From contig NZ_QICL01000006.1 in the NCBI RefSeq assembly GCF_003201355.1, forward strand, positions 62,001 to 126,000: a stretch of DNA of 64,000 nucleotides. Direction: 5' to 3'. A model generated the notes under the pieces. That model was not told the origin of the DNA, searched no databases, and was given only the letters and a program-made list of their open reading frames with translations. The stretch is from Indolivaga alginatilytica. Lineage in GTDB: Bacteria > Bacteroidota > Bacteroidia > Bacteroidales > Dysgonomonadaceae. The position numbers and the translations under genes were made by a program. This document shows positions 8,568 to 17,367 of this stretch, one piece after another (the stretch's first letter is position 1; each line of letters starts with the position of its first letter).

Positions 8568-10646
8568 ATGAGAAAAAGACTTCTTGCAGGACTACTATTA
8601 ACAGCCGTAGCCTTGGGACTTAATGCCCAGAAAGCCGATCGGTTTTTCAATCCGAAAGATTTGACAATTGTCGGTACATATTATTATCCTGAGCATTGGG
8701 ACGAAAGCCAATGGGAGAGGGACTTAAAACAAATAAAGGCTCTCGGATTCGATTTTGTACATTATGCAGAATTTGCATGGGCGCAACTTGAGCCACAAGA
8801 GGGTGTTTATGATTTTGCTTGGTTAGATAGAGCGGTTGATTTAGCCGATAAAAATGGATTGAAAGTAATCATGTGTACTTCAACGGCTACACCGCCTGTA
8901 TGGTTGGTTCGAAAATATCCCGATGTATTGATTACACGTGAAGATGGTACGAAAATGGATCATGGAGCACGTCAGCACCCATCGCCGTCGAATACATTTT
9001 ACCGTGAATATTCGTTGAAAATGATCGATAAGCTGGCTCAACATTACGGCAACGATAAGCGTATTATGGGTTGGCAGTTGGATAACGAACCCCGTCCCGT
9101 TGCTGATTATGGAGAGGACGCTCATAAAAGATTCCGCGCGTGGCTGAAAAACAGATATTCTACTATCGCTGCTTTGAATAAGGCTTGGGGAACTAACTTC
9201 TGGAGTCAGGTATATTCTGATTTTTCGGAGATAAATATTCCTCAGACTTCTCAAATGTTTATGAATACGCATCAGATTTTAGACTATAATAGATTCACAA
9301 CAGAGGAAATGGCTACATTTTTGGATGATCAGACAAAAACAATCCGAAAATACAGTATTCCTACTCAATGGGTGACAACGAATTATATCCCTTTATATGA
9401 AGACGGTCATTTACGCAAAAGTAATGAGTTGGATTTTCATTCTTATACCCGTTATATGGTATTTGGAGAAAACTACGGAATCGGTCGCAAAGGCTATCGT
9501 TTAGGGCCTGTGGAGCGTATTGCCAAAGCCAATGATTTTTTCCGCCCGATTGATGGGGTTTATGGTATAATGGAACTTCAACCGGGGCAGGTCAACTGGG
9601 GTAAAATAAATTCACAGCCACTTCCGGGAGCTGTTCGTTTGTGGCTATGGCATGTGTTTGCAGGAGGTAGTAAGTTTGCTTGCACCTACCGGTATCGCCA
9701 ACCCATTTATGGCACAGAGTTGTATCATTACGGTATTGTGGGTTCTGATGGCGTAACACCAACTCCGAGTGGGCTGGAATATTCTGTGTTTATCAAAGAA
9801 ATAGCAAGCCTTCGGAAAGAATACAGGGCGGATGCTAAGAATCCCGAAGCTTACGAAAAAAGAAGAACAGCAATACTCTATAATCATGAGAATACATGGG
9901 AGATGGAACGCAACAAACAAACAACGGAATGGGATACCGAAAAACATATAGATAAGTATTACGATGCTTTGAAAAACTTTGGTGCACCTGTCGATTTTAT
10001 TGACGAAAGAGCCGATTTGTCTAAATACAATGTGATTGTTGCCCCTGCTTACGAAATGATTGATCCCGAATTAGTACAACGATGGAAAACGTATGCGGAG
10101 CAAGGTGGAAACCTTATTCTTACCGCCCGATCGGGACATAAAACTCGCAACGGACAACTTTTTGAAGCTAAGTTTGGAGAACTTATATATCCGTTGATTG
10201 GCGGTCAGATAGAATTCTATGATCTTTTACAACCCACTACGCCCGATAATGTAATCTTTGGCGGAAAACCGTATAGCTGGACGAGTTGGGGAGAAATCTT
10301 AAAACCTGATGCCGGAACCGAAACATGGGCTACTTATCAGGGCGATTTTTACGAGGGTAGTTCTTCTATCATACACCATCGTTTGGGAAAAGGTACAGTA
10401 ACCTATGTTGGTGTAGATTCTCAGAAAGGAGAATTGGAAAAGGATGTATTGAAAAAACTATATTTACAATTGAATATTCCGATTCTTGATTTGCCTGCGG
10501 GGTTGCATATCGAATATCGCGATGGTTTTGGTATAGCCGTTAACTATGCAGATAAAACATTGAGTTTGCCTCTTGCCGGGAATGTACAATATATTATAGG
10601 AGGAAAAGAAATACCAACGGCTGGCGTATCTGTTTGGAAAGAATAA
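8568..10646 (+). CDS. GH42 beta-galactosidase, secreted
   Basis: A 692-residue protein with a short signal peptide (cleavage near LGLNAQ, residue 21) and a clear GH42 pattern. The N-terminal (beta/alpha)8 barrel starts at GTYYYPEHWDESQWERDL. The acid/base glutamate is E174 in WQLDNEPRP and the nucleophile is E336 in GIMELQPGQVNWG. A trimerization-type flavodoxin-like domain (about 410-600) and a small C-terminal beta domain follow. GH42 enzymes release terminal galactose from beta-galactosides; in a rhamnogalacturonan locus the natural target would be galactan or arabinogalactan side chains. A signal peptide places it in the periplasm or at the cell surface, unlike many cytoplasmic GH42 proteins. 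Confidence 0.9.
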   Translation: MRKRLLAGLLLTAVALGLNAQKADRFFNPKDLTIVGTYYYPEHWDESQWERDLKQIKALGFDFVHYAEFAWAQLEPQEGVYDFAWLDRAVDLADKNGLKVIMCTSTATPPVWLVRKYPDVLITREDGTKMDHGARQHPSPSNTFYREYSLKMIDKLAQHYGNDKRIMGWQLDNEPRPVADYGEDAHKRFRAWLKNRYSTIAALNKAWGTNFWSQVYSDFSEINIPQTSQMFMNTHQILDYNRFTTEEMATFLDDQTKTIRKYSIPTQWVTTNYIPLYEDGHLRKSNELDFHSYTRYMVFGENYGIGRKGYRLGPVERIAKANDFFRPIDGVYGIMELQPGQVNWGKINSQPLPGAVRLWLWHVFAGGSKFACTYRYRQPIYGTELYHYGIVGSDGVTPTPSGLEYSVFIKEIASLRKEYRADAKNPEAYEKRRTAILYNHENTWEMERNKQTTEWDTEKHIDKYYDALKNFGAPVDFIDERADLSKYNVIVAPAYEMIDPELVQRWKTYAEQGGNLILTARSGHKTRNGQLFEAKFGELIYPLIGGQIEFYDLLQPTTPDNVIFGGKPYSWTSWGEILKPDAGTETWATYQGDFYEGSSSIIHHRLGKGTVTYVGVDSQKGELEKDVLKKLYLQLNIPILDLPAGLHIEYRDGFGIAVNYADKTLSLPLAGNVQYIIGGKEIPTAGVSVWKE

Positions 10647-10647
10647 A

Positions 10648-10714
10648 GATCTCAGACCTTTTTGTGAACCTAGCTCACTCGTAGGGCATAGACAGATAGG
10701 GCTGTATCTACAAA
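10648..10714. repeat. Rpt-A left end fused to a degenerate Rpt-B
   Basis: AGATCTCAGACCTTTTT (10648-10664) is the left hairpin of Rpt-A with one pair lost. It is followed within 17 bp by GTAGGGCATAG...GGGCTGTATCTACAA (10681-10713), a degenerate Rpt-B. The two repeat families therefore meet between GH42 and CE12. Confidence 0.45.
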
Positions 10715-10723
10715 AATATAAAT

Positions 10724-11476
10724 ATGAAAAATAAATTAGCCTTAGTTGCTCTTTTCATTTTGCTATGCAGTTTCACATCCTCAGAACCTAAAATAAGAAT
10801 TTTTATTGCAGGAGATTCTACGGCTCAAAGCTATAAAGAGGAAAAAGACGGACTGATAAAAGGATGGGGGCAGATGCTCGAAAAATACTTGACAGATGAT
10901 GTGCAGGTAATCAATCATGCGATGGGAGGAAGAAGCACAAAGACTTTTATCAGCGAAGGGCGTTGGGATCGACTACTGTCGGAAGTAAAAGCTGGGGATT
11001 ATGTATTTATCCAATTCGGGCATAATGACGCCTCGACTCGTCCCGAAAGACATGCTTCATATGAAGATTACGAAAATAACCTGTTGAAATTTATTCATGA
11101 TGTGAGGGTTAAAGATGCCTATCCCGTATTATTAACCTCGGTTGTTATGCGCACTTTTAAAGATGGTAATTTGGTCGATGACCGTCTGAAAGGTTACCCC
11201 GCTATTACGCGAAAAGTGGCTGGAGAGCAAGCCGTTCCCCTGATTGATATCAACTTAAAGACTCGTGATTTTATAACTATGCTAGGCGATTCTGCTTCTA
11301 CTCCTTATTATCGTTGGGTAGAAGCAGGTGTAGATCATGCGAAACCCGATGGGCTGAAAGATGATACCCACATGATGGAGAAAGGTGCGATGCAGGTAGC
11401 TTCTTTTGTAGCTGACGGAATCAGAGATATAAATTTATATGGATTGAGTAAATATCTTAAAGCGGATAAAAAGTAA
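10724..11476 (+). CDS. CE12 rhamnogalacturonan acetylesterase (SGNH hydrolase)
   Basis: A 250-residue secreted esterase (signal peptide about 1-20). SGNH blocks are in order: GDSTAQS with the nucleophilic serine (about residue 31), GGRSTKTF with the oxyanion glycine, GHNDAS with the asparagine, and DDTHMMEKGA carrying the Asp-His pair near the C-terminus. The length fits a single-domain CE12 protein. The role is removal of acetyl groups from galacturonic acid in rhamnogalacturonan so that the PL11 and GH28 enzymes of the locus can act. It follows GH42 by 77 bp and is the last plus-strand gene before the regulator block. Confidence 0.88.
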   Translation: MKNKLALVALFILLCSFTSSEPKIRIFIAGDSTAQSYKEEKDGLIKGWGQMLEKYLTDDVQVINHAMGGRSTKTFISEGRWDRLLSEVKAGDYVFIQFGHNDASTRPERHASYEDYENNLLKFIHDVRVKDAYPVLLTSVVMRTFKDGNLVDDRLKGYPAITRKVAGEQAVPLIDINLKTRDFITMLGDSASTPYYRWVEAGVDHAKPDGLKDDTHMMEKGAMQVASFVADGIRDINLYGLSKYLKADKK

Positions 11477-11534
11477 GATTATCTTATTCTTTATAGGGTA
11501 AGCTAATAGCTTTATAGTATTTCATTACTTTTTT

Positions 11535-11542
11535 TATCTTTG
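11535..11542 (+). promoter_or_regulatory. Candidate -7 promoter element of the BACON lipoprotein gene
   Basis: TATCTTTG matches TAnnTTTG, about 60 nt upstream of the start at 11605. No -33 TTTG is seen at 19-nt spacing. It suggests that this gene has its own promoter. Confidence 0.4.
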
Positions 11543-11604
11543 AATAATCTATTGCAATTAATGGGTTTATTCTTAGTTGCAAACCACTATCTATCTGTGA
11601 AAAT

Positions 11605-12867
11605 ATGAAAAACAACTTCTTGATTTTTTCTTTGCTTCTCTTTTTATTGTCCTCTTGTGACGGAAAAGAAGATAGTATACAGTCCGAGTTTATACAACTA
11701 TCTCAAAAGGAAATCAGTTTCGACCATAAGGAAGGAAAAGACACGATAGGGCTAAGAACAAATACTTCTTGGGAAATTGAGAATGTTCCGGAGTGGTTGA
11801 CTGTCAGTAAACAAAAAGGAACACAAGAAGATACGGATGTTATTATTGTTACTCAGGCAAATAATCAAAGTGAGACCCGTGAGTTTGAATTAATCTTTCA
11901 GACAAAATATGAAAAAATAGCAATACATATCTATCAGGAAGCTAAGCCTAAGCCCGAATACACCTTGCCCTGGTTGGGATTTGCTGATGGAAAACTCGTA
12001 AGTGGAACTTATTCTGAGACTGAACCTTTTGATTTGGAATTCGAAACAGATGAACTATTTATTAATGCTTCAAATAAAGAATTGATATTTCCGGGAAGCC
12101 TATTTGCCGGCAATCTGACTAATTATCCTAAATTAGATGCAATAAAGGGATATATATATAATCCGATGACGATAACTATAGGAAGTATTACAAACTTTAC
12201 GATAGAAGAAAATTATATGCCTACCTATGAAACTTATCAAAAAATAGAAAAAGAAGGTATAGATAAATTTTCTTCTAATGCTAATTTATCTATGCCAGAT
12301 TCATATGGAGAATATTATTATTCTCGTCGCCATTTACATTGCATCGGTCTTTCAAGGCTTGGAATTTCGTTGGAAGAGTTATTAAACGGAAAAACCTATA
12401 AAGAAGAATCGATGAAACATGAATATGGATTAATATATCGGATATCCAATATTAAATTCAATACAATTATGGATTTTCCATACCCTTCTCTACTAAAAAA
12501 CGAATTGAACAAAGACGAATTTACACCTCTAAATCCGAATTATATTTCGGAAATTAATTATACAAACAATACATTACTATTGGTGGAGTCGGATTTTGAT
12601 AGAGAAACAGTGAACTCTATAAAATTGAAACTAAATAAGAATGAACAATTAAATAATGATGAGATAACAAAAGCAAAACAAATGGATGCTTATTACCTTT
12701 ATTTGGTTTCAGTTGGAGAATTTAAAGTAATAAAAGGAAATTTGATAGAAGTTGCTAACCAATTAAAAAATCAAGCAGTAAAGGCTGTTATTGTTCCTAC
12801 GTCTTTCACCTTCACCGATTACTATAATGGAGCAGGAGTTGTAAATTATAAGATACATGTAGAATAG
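11605..12867 (+). CDS. BACON-domain lipoprotein with cholesterol-dependent-cytolysin-like region
   Basis: A 420-residue lipoprotein: signal peptide with lipobox LLSSC (cysteine at about residue 18), then a BACON domain (about 30-115) with the usual TNTSWEIENVPEWLTVS core. The remaining 300 residues are not a known glycan enzyme. Their pattern recalls the front three domains of thiol-activated cytolysins: ELIFPGSLFAGNL resembles the YPGALL segment, a GISLEELLNG stretch follows, then a FNTIMDFPYPSLLKNEL stretch, an ISEINYTNNTLLLVESDF strand pair like YISSVAYGRQVYLKLET, and a final AVKAVIV strand. The membrane-binding C-terminal domain with its undecapeptide is absent. The similarity is recognised by eye and needs a profile search. 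The gene has higher AT content than its neighbours, is embedded in the PUL and is convergent with the regulator. Confidence 0.55.
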   Translation: MKNNFLIFSLLLFLLSSCDGKEDSIQSEFIQLSQKEISFDHKEGKDTIGLRTNTSWEIENVPEWLTVSKQKGTQEDTDVIIVTQANNQSETREFELIFQTKYEKIAIHIYQEAKPKPEYTLPWLGFADGKLVSGTYSETEPFDLEFETDELFINASNKELIFPGSLFAGNLTNYPKLDAIKGYIYNPMTITIGSITNFTIEENYMPTYETYQKIEKEGIDKFSSNANLSMPDSYGEYYYSRRHLHCIGLSRLGISLEELLNGKTYKEESMKHEYGLIYRISNIKFNTIMDFPYPSLLKNELNKDEFTPLNPNYISEINYTNNTLLLVESDFDRETVNSIKLKLNKNEQLNNDEITKAKQMDAYYLYLVSVGEFKVIKGNLIEVANQLKNQAVKAVIVPTSFTFTDYYNGAGVVNYKIHVE

Positions 12868-12885
12868 ATACTGACAATAGTATCT
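12866..12885. terminator. Bidirectional hairpin between convergent genes
   Basis: AGATACT (12866-12872) pairs with AGTATCT (12879-12885) across a 6-nt loop. It overlaps the stop codon regions of both convergent genes. The stem is only 7 bp with no long T tract. Confidence 0.45.
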
Positions 12886-15800
12886 AGTCTACTGATTTAG
12901 GCTCTTCTTTTGGTTGACCGTATTTCGATGGTGAACAATTGTATTGAGCCTTGAAACATTTACTAAAATAAAACGGATCTTCGAATCCTACTTTATACGA
13001 TATTTCCGACACAGTAAATTCTCCTGTTAGTAACATCTCAGCAGCTCTTTTCAGCCTTTTTATTTTTATCAGTTCATTGGGTGAGAATCCCGTAATACCT
13101 TTAACTTTCTTGTAGAAAATAGTTCTCCGAAGTTTAGATAGTTCTGCAAAACGATCCACAGAAAACTCACTATTCGAGATGTTTTGCTCTAAAATACGGT
13201 CGATAAGTTCGAAAAATTCTTTGTCCTTATCTGTTGCCGTAATCAGATTACCATCCAGTACATATTCGTTTGAGAATCTTTTCTTTAACTGTTCGCGTTG
13301 TTCTATCAGTTTAAAAACTCTGGTTGTGAGGTATTTAATGCTGAACGGTTTCATTATATAGGCATCTGCACCGCTTTCGATACCCTCCAATTGATGCTCG
13401 ATAGAAGAATGAGCTGTTAATAATATAATAGGGATATGACAAGTCTGAAACTCGTGCTTTAGTAGGCGTGTAACTTCAAAGCCATCCATTTCGGGCATCA
13501 TAACATCACAAATAATCAAATCGGGATTTGTTTCAATTGCTTTTTGAAGTCCTTGTTTTCCATTCTCAGCCGAATCTACCATGAAATACCTGCTAAACTC
13601 ATCAATCAGAAAGTCACGTATATCATCATTATCATCAATGATCAGCATTTTGTAATTGGCAAGAGTCGATTCACTTATTTCGGGTAAAATATGGGTTATT
13701 TGCTCTATGGGCGAAATTGTGCTGATATTCTCATTAATAATATCGGGTAAGGACATATTTATAAAATTCTCTCCTTCGTATACCTCTTTAGATGCTGATA
13801 ATTCAACATGAAAGATTGATCCTCCGTTCGTGTTATTCTCGTACCATATTTTTCCTTTATGTGATTCCACAAATTCTTTTACAAGAGATAATCCTATTCC
13901 TGTACCGGACGAAGAAAAATTGATTTGCATGAATCTACTGAACAAGAGATGCTGTTTTTCTTTATCAATGCCTATACCATTGTCTTTAACTGAAATAATG
14001 CAAGTTTCGTTTTTAGGATTGATGTTTATAGTTATTTCTATTTCTCCATCTTTGGGTGTAAATTTGAAAGCATTGGATAGTAGATTATATATTATTTTAT
14101 CGACCTTACGGCGATCTATATACATCCTCAAAGAATCCGGTTGGCTAGTAAAAGTATAGGTAATGTTTTTCCGTTCGGCAATCTCTTGGAAGCCCGAATA
14201 TATTTCCTGAATGAATTCTATCATGTCTATCTCTTCCAGATCGAGAGTTAAAACATTGTTTTGAAGTTTTCTAAACTCAAGTAACTGATCTATAAGTCTA
14301 CTTAATGTATTTGAGTTTCTACCCAGAATATTAAGTTGTTTCTTTATATTATCGGGAATATTTGATTGTTCGTTCATGTTTTCCATAGCTCCTTGAATAA
14401 GAGTGAGCGGAGTTCTGAACTCATGCGATATATTAGTAAAGAAACGCAATTTGTGATTGGTAAGTTGCTTTTCTACTTGAACTGCATTATTCAGTTTCCC
14501 GAATTTATAGATTAAGCGGAAAGCAAAATACAAGGCACAGATCAGCAATAAACTGTATAGGATGTATGCGTATGTCGATTTCCAGAAAGGAGGGGTAACC
14601 TCTATTTCTATCTGAGTAATTTTATCACTCCATACCCCGTCGCTATTTGCTCCTCTTACCTTGAATATATATTTTCCCGCAGGTAGGTTTTTATAAGTTG
14701 CACTATTGTCGTGTTTGGGTGTACTCCATTTTTTGTCGTAGTTTTCGAGCATATAAGAATATAAATTCTTCTCGGGAGAACCTAGCGTGAGTGACGCAAA
14801 TTGTATTGTAAATGTATTTTGCTTGTAGCTCAAATCTATTTTATCTGAGAATGAAATTGACTTTTGAAGAGGCGAACCAGAGCTTCCGATTTCTGCTTTC
14901 TGATCATATAAAAAGAAGTTTGTGAAAGTAACGGGTGGAGTGTTCTGCTCTGCCACAAAGCTTCTCGGATTAAATATAAGTAGCCCGTCGAGGCTTCCCC
15001 AAAGCATATTTCCGTCTAAACATTTAAGATTGGCATTTTCGTTGAAATGATTTCCGTATGTGTTTTCTGAAAAATGATAATTGGTAAATGAATTATATTG
15101 CTTGTCGAATTTTGAGATTCCGTTTTCGCTGCTGATCCATAATTGATTATTGTTATCCTCCAGAATACCTGAAACTATATCACCCGACAAACCGTTGATG
15201 GTTGTAAATGCCTCAAAGCTTCCCCCCTGATCCGTATCTCCCAGATATTTATTGAGTCCACCACCGGCAGTACCTATCCATATCTGTCCGTTTTCATCTT
15301 CATATATTGTTTTTACGTCATTACTGCTTAATGTATTTGCCTTTTGCAGATTCAATTTATAGGCTGTAAATTCAAGAGGATTATTTATAATCTTCTCCGG
15401 CTCGAATTTAATGATACCATCGCTGGTTCCAACCCATATCAATCCTTTACTATCCTGATATATACAACGTATATAACGTCTGTTTCCTTCCTGATTAAAT
15501 AATTGGATAAAAGGCGATGCATCTGTGTTTTCTTGAAGCAGATTGATTCCTCCGCCGAATGATCCTACCCAAAGACGATCATCGTTATCGAGTAATAAAC
15601 TGAATATCGAATTGTTACTCAGACTATTCGGGTTAGCTGCATCGTTCTTGTAATGCGCTATTTGCTTGAATGTTTTAGTATCAAATAGATATAAGCCATT
15701 GCCCTTTGTTCCTACCCACATTCTACCCTTTTTGTCTTCCGTCATTGTATACGGATTCAAATCTTCGTAAATCTGCTTGATCGATTTTATGCTGTGATCG

Positions 15801-17206
15801 TAAACATAAAGACTCCCGTTCTTAGTTCCTACCCAGATATTGTTATTTGAGTCTTCAAAGATCGTTTTTACACTGTTGTTCTTGCCAATGGATATTTTAT
15901 TCTCGGGTCTTATGTATTGTATATCGTAATTGGGTTTTACGGCTTTTATAATACCTGCATATTCGCTACCTAACCATAGGTTGCCAAATTTGTCTTCGGT
16001 GATAGATAGAAGGTAATCGGAGCTTAAACTATTTTCTCCTGATGTATATTTATAATTCTGAAGGTATTTGCTTTTAGGGTCATAAGAGAATAATCCATTG
16101 CCGTAGGTGGTGATCCATACTATATCTTTCGAATCAATAAAGATGTTGTATCTCTCTTCGTCTATAATATTTATAATATTCTTAGGGATGAGTTGAAGCT
16201 TATTCACCTCACTGTTCTGTATATTATAATGCCACATATATCCCGTGTGGTTAAATATCCATACGTTTTGTTTTTTATCTGTGATAAGTTGTATATTCCC
16301 TCTCAAATCGGGATCTTTAGCCCACTCGGGAGTAGTATATTCGCTGTTTCTGATATTAAAGAGCTTAACTCCCGATGCTTTTGTTACTACAAGCAATTGG
16401 TCTATTCTGGTTTTTGCCATATCCGTAAGAACAGACGGTATTTGAATGGTTGTAACAGGCTCGAATGCTTTTCTTTTTATATCATAGATCAATATACCTG
16501 CTTGCTCTGTCGAAAAATATATTTTACTGTTCAGCTCCACAGCTTGCGATATATGATAGGTAGTATCTCTATTAAAAAAGCTTTCGGTTTTGTCTCCCTC
16601 TATTCTGTGTAGACCCGATTCGCCTCCATACCATATTATACCTTTAGAGTCTTCAAAAAGAAATCGTCCATTCCTTTTATTATTAGAAGGAATATCCGCT
16701 AAAAAAGCTTTTGATGTGAGACCTTGTTTACCTTTCTTTATACGCAGACATCCGTTGGTGTTCCCCCAAAGCCATATTTCGCCGTTTTTGGTTTCATGAT
16801 AGTTTGTATAATATCTTGGAGTCTTGTCGGATATGTTTTCTTGGTAATCAATAAACGATTCTGTTTCGGGATTGTAACAACAGAATACATTCTTATAAGT
16901 TTTTATCCACAAATATCCGTTTTGGTCTTCAAATAGGTTTTTTATCCGATGATCTATTAACGATTTAGGGTTTCCTATCTGAGGTTTATAGGTCACAATC
17001 TGATAACCGTCGTATCTGTTGAGCCCGTCTACCGTTCCAGCCCAGATAAAACCTCTTCTGTCCTGTAAAATATCTCTTACCGTATTTTGAGATAGTCCGT
17101 CCTTGGTGGTTATCTGGGAAAAATGGAGTTCTCTGTTCTTGGCATTTGCAAAGTTGCAAATGAAGAAAATAAGCAAAGTTATAGATAGGGTGATTTTGGT
17201 ATTCAT
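12884..17206 (-). CDS. Hybrid two-component system regulator of the PUL
   Basis: A 1440-residue HTCS protein with all domains in one chain. A signal peptide (about 1-22) is followed by two Reg_prop beta-propellers in the periplasm (about 30-730; many W-G/V-T-x-G blades such as GFIWAGTVDGLNRYD), a Y_Y_Y domain (about 760-870), one membrane helix (about 875-897), a HisKA domain with phosphorylated H928 in FTNISHEFRTP, and an ATPase domain (NLLSNAFKFTP, DNGIGID, GTGIGLSLV). A receiver domain follows with phosphorylated D1234 in CDVMMPEMDG, then an AraC-type DNA-binding domain (about 1335-1430). HTCS proteins sense an oligosaccharide in the periplasm and activate their PUL. It is read against the operon from the 161-bp gap upstream of GH2. 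Confidence 0.93.
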   Translation of the reverse strand: MNTKITLSITLLIFFICNFANAKNRELHFSQITTKDGLSQNTVRDILQDRRGFIWAGTVDGLNRYDGYQIVTYKPQIGNPKSLIDHRIKNLFEDQNGYLWIKTYKNVFCCYNPETESFIDYQENISDKTPRYYTNYHETKNGEIWLWGNTNGCLRIKKGKQGLTSKAFLADIPSNNKRNGRFLFEDSKGIIWYGGESGLHRIEGDKTESFFNRDTTYHISQAVELNSKIYFSTEQAGILIYDIKRKAFEPVTTIQIPSVLTDMAKTRIDQLLVVTKASGVKLFNIRNSEYTTPEWAKDPDLRGNIQLITDKKQNVWIFNHTGYMWHYNIQNSEVNKLQLIPKNIINIIDEERYNIFIDSKDIVWITTYGNGLFSYDPKSKYLQNYKYTSGENSLSSDYLLSITEDKFGNLWLGSEYAGIIKAVKPNYDIQYIRPENKISIGKNNSVKTIFEDSNNNIWVGTKNGSLYVYDHSIKSIKQIYEDLNPYTMTEDKKGRMWVGTKGNGLYLFDTKTFKQIAHYKNDAANPNSLSNNSIFSLLLDNDDRLWVGSFGGGINLLQENTDASPFIQLFNQEGNRRYIRCIYQDSKGLIWVGTSDGIIKFEPEKIINNPLEFTAYKLNLQKANTLSSNDVKTIYEDENGQIWIGTAGGGLNKYLGDTDQGGSFEAFTTINGLSGDIVSGILEDNNNQLWISSENGISKFDKQYNSFTNYHFSENTYGNHFNENANLKCLDGNMLWGSLDGLLIFNPRSFVAEQNTPPVTFTNFFLYDQKAEIGSSGSPLQKSISFSDKIDLSYKQNTFTIQFASLTLGSPEKNLYSYMLENYDKKWSTPKHDNSATYKNLPAGKYIFKVRGANSDGVWSDKITQIEIEVTPPFWKSTYAYILYSLLLICALYFAFRLIYKFGKLNNAVQVEKQLTNHKLRFFTNISHEFRTPLTLIQGAMENMNEQSNIPDNIKKQLNILGRNSNTLSRLIDQLLEFRKLQNNVLTLDLEEIDMIEFIQEIYSGFQEIAERKNITYTFTSQPDSLRMYIDRRKVDKIIYNLLSNAFKFTPKDGEIEITININPKNETCIISVKDNGIGIDKEKQHLLFSRFMQINFSSSGTGIGLSLVKEFVESHKGKIWYENNTNGGSIFHVELSASKEVYEGENFINMSLPDIINENISTISPIEQITHILPEISESTLANYKMLIIDDNDDIRDFLIDEFSRYFMVDSAENGKQGLQKAIETNPDLIICDVMMPEMDGFEVTRLLKHEFQTCHIPIILLTAHSSIEHQLEGIESGADAYIMKPFSIKYLTTRVFKLIEQREQLKKRFSNEYVLDGNLITATDKDKEFFELIDRILEQNISNSEFSVDRFAELSKLRRTIFYKKVKGITGFSPNELIKIKRLKRAAEMLLTGEFTVSEISYKVGFEDPFYFSKCFKAQYNCSPSKYGQPKEEPKSVD

Positions 17207-17330
17207 TATGCACGCATTTAGATCAGGGTTTCTTATTCAAAATTAAAATAAAAAATGACATAGATATTAATAGTGTCAAATTATATAGTTGAATGGACAA
17301 AATTCCATGTTTTATTCGGCTTTATGGAAA

Positions 17331-17338
17331 TACTTTTG
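17331..17338 (+). promoter_or_regulatory. Candidate -7 element for the GH2-SusC operon in the HTCS divergent gap
   Basis: TACTTTTG fits TAnnTTTG, 30 nt before the GH2 start at 17368. On the other strand CAAAATTA (17238-17245) reads as TAATTTTG for the HTCS gene. Both lack a -33 TTTG at 19 nt. Confidence 0.35.
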
Positions 17339-17367
17339 ATGGTAACTAAATCTAATTAAAACCGGCT

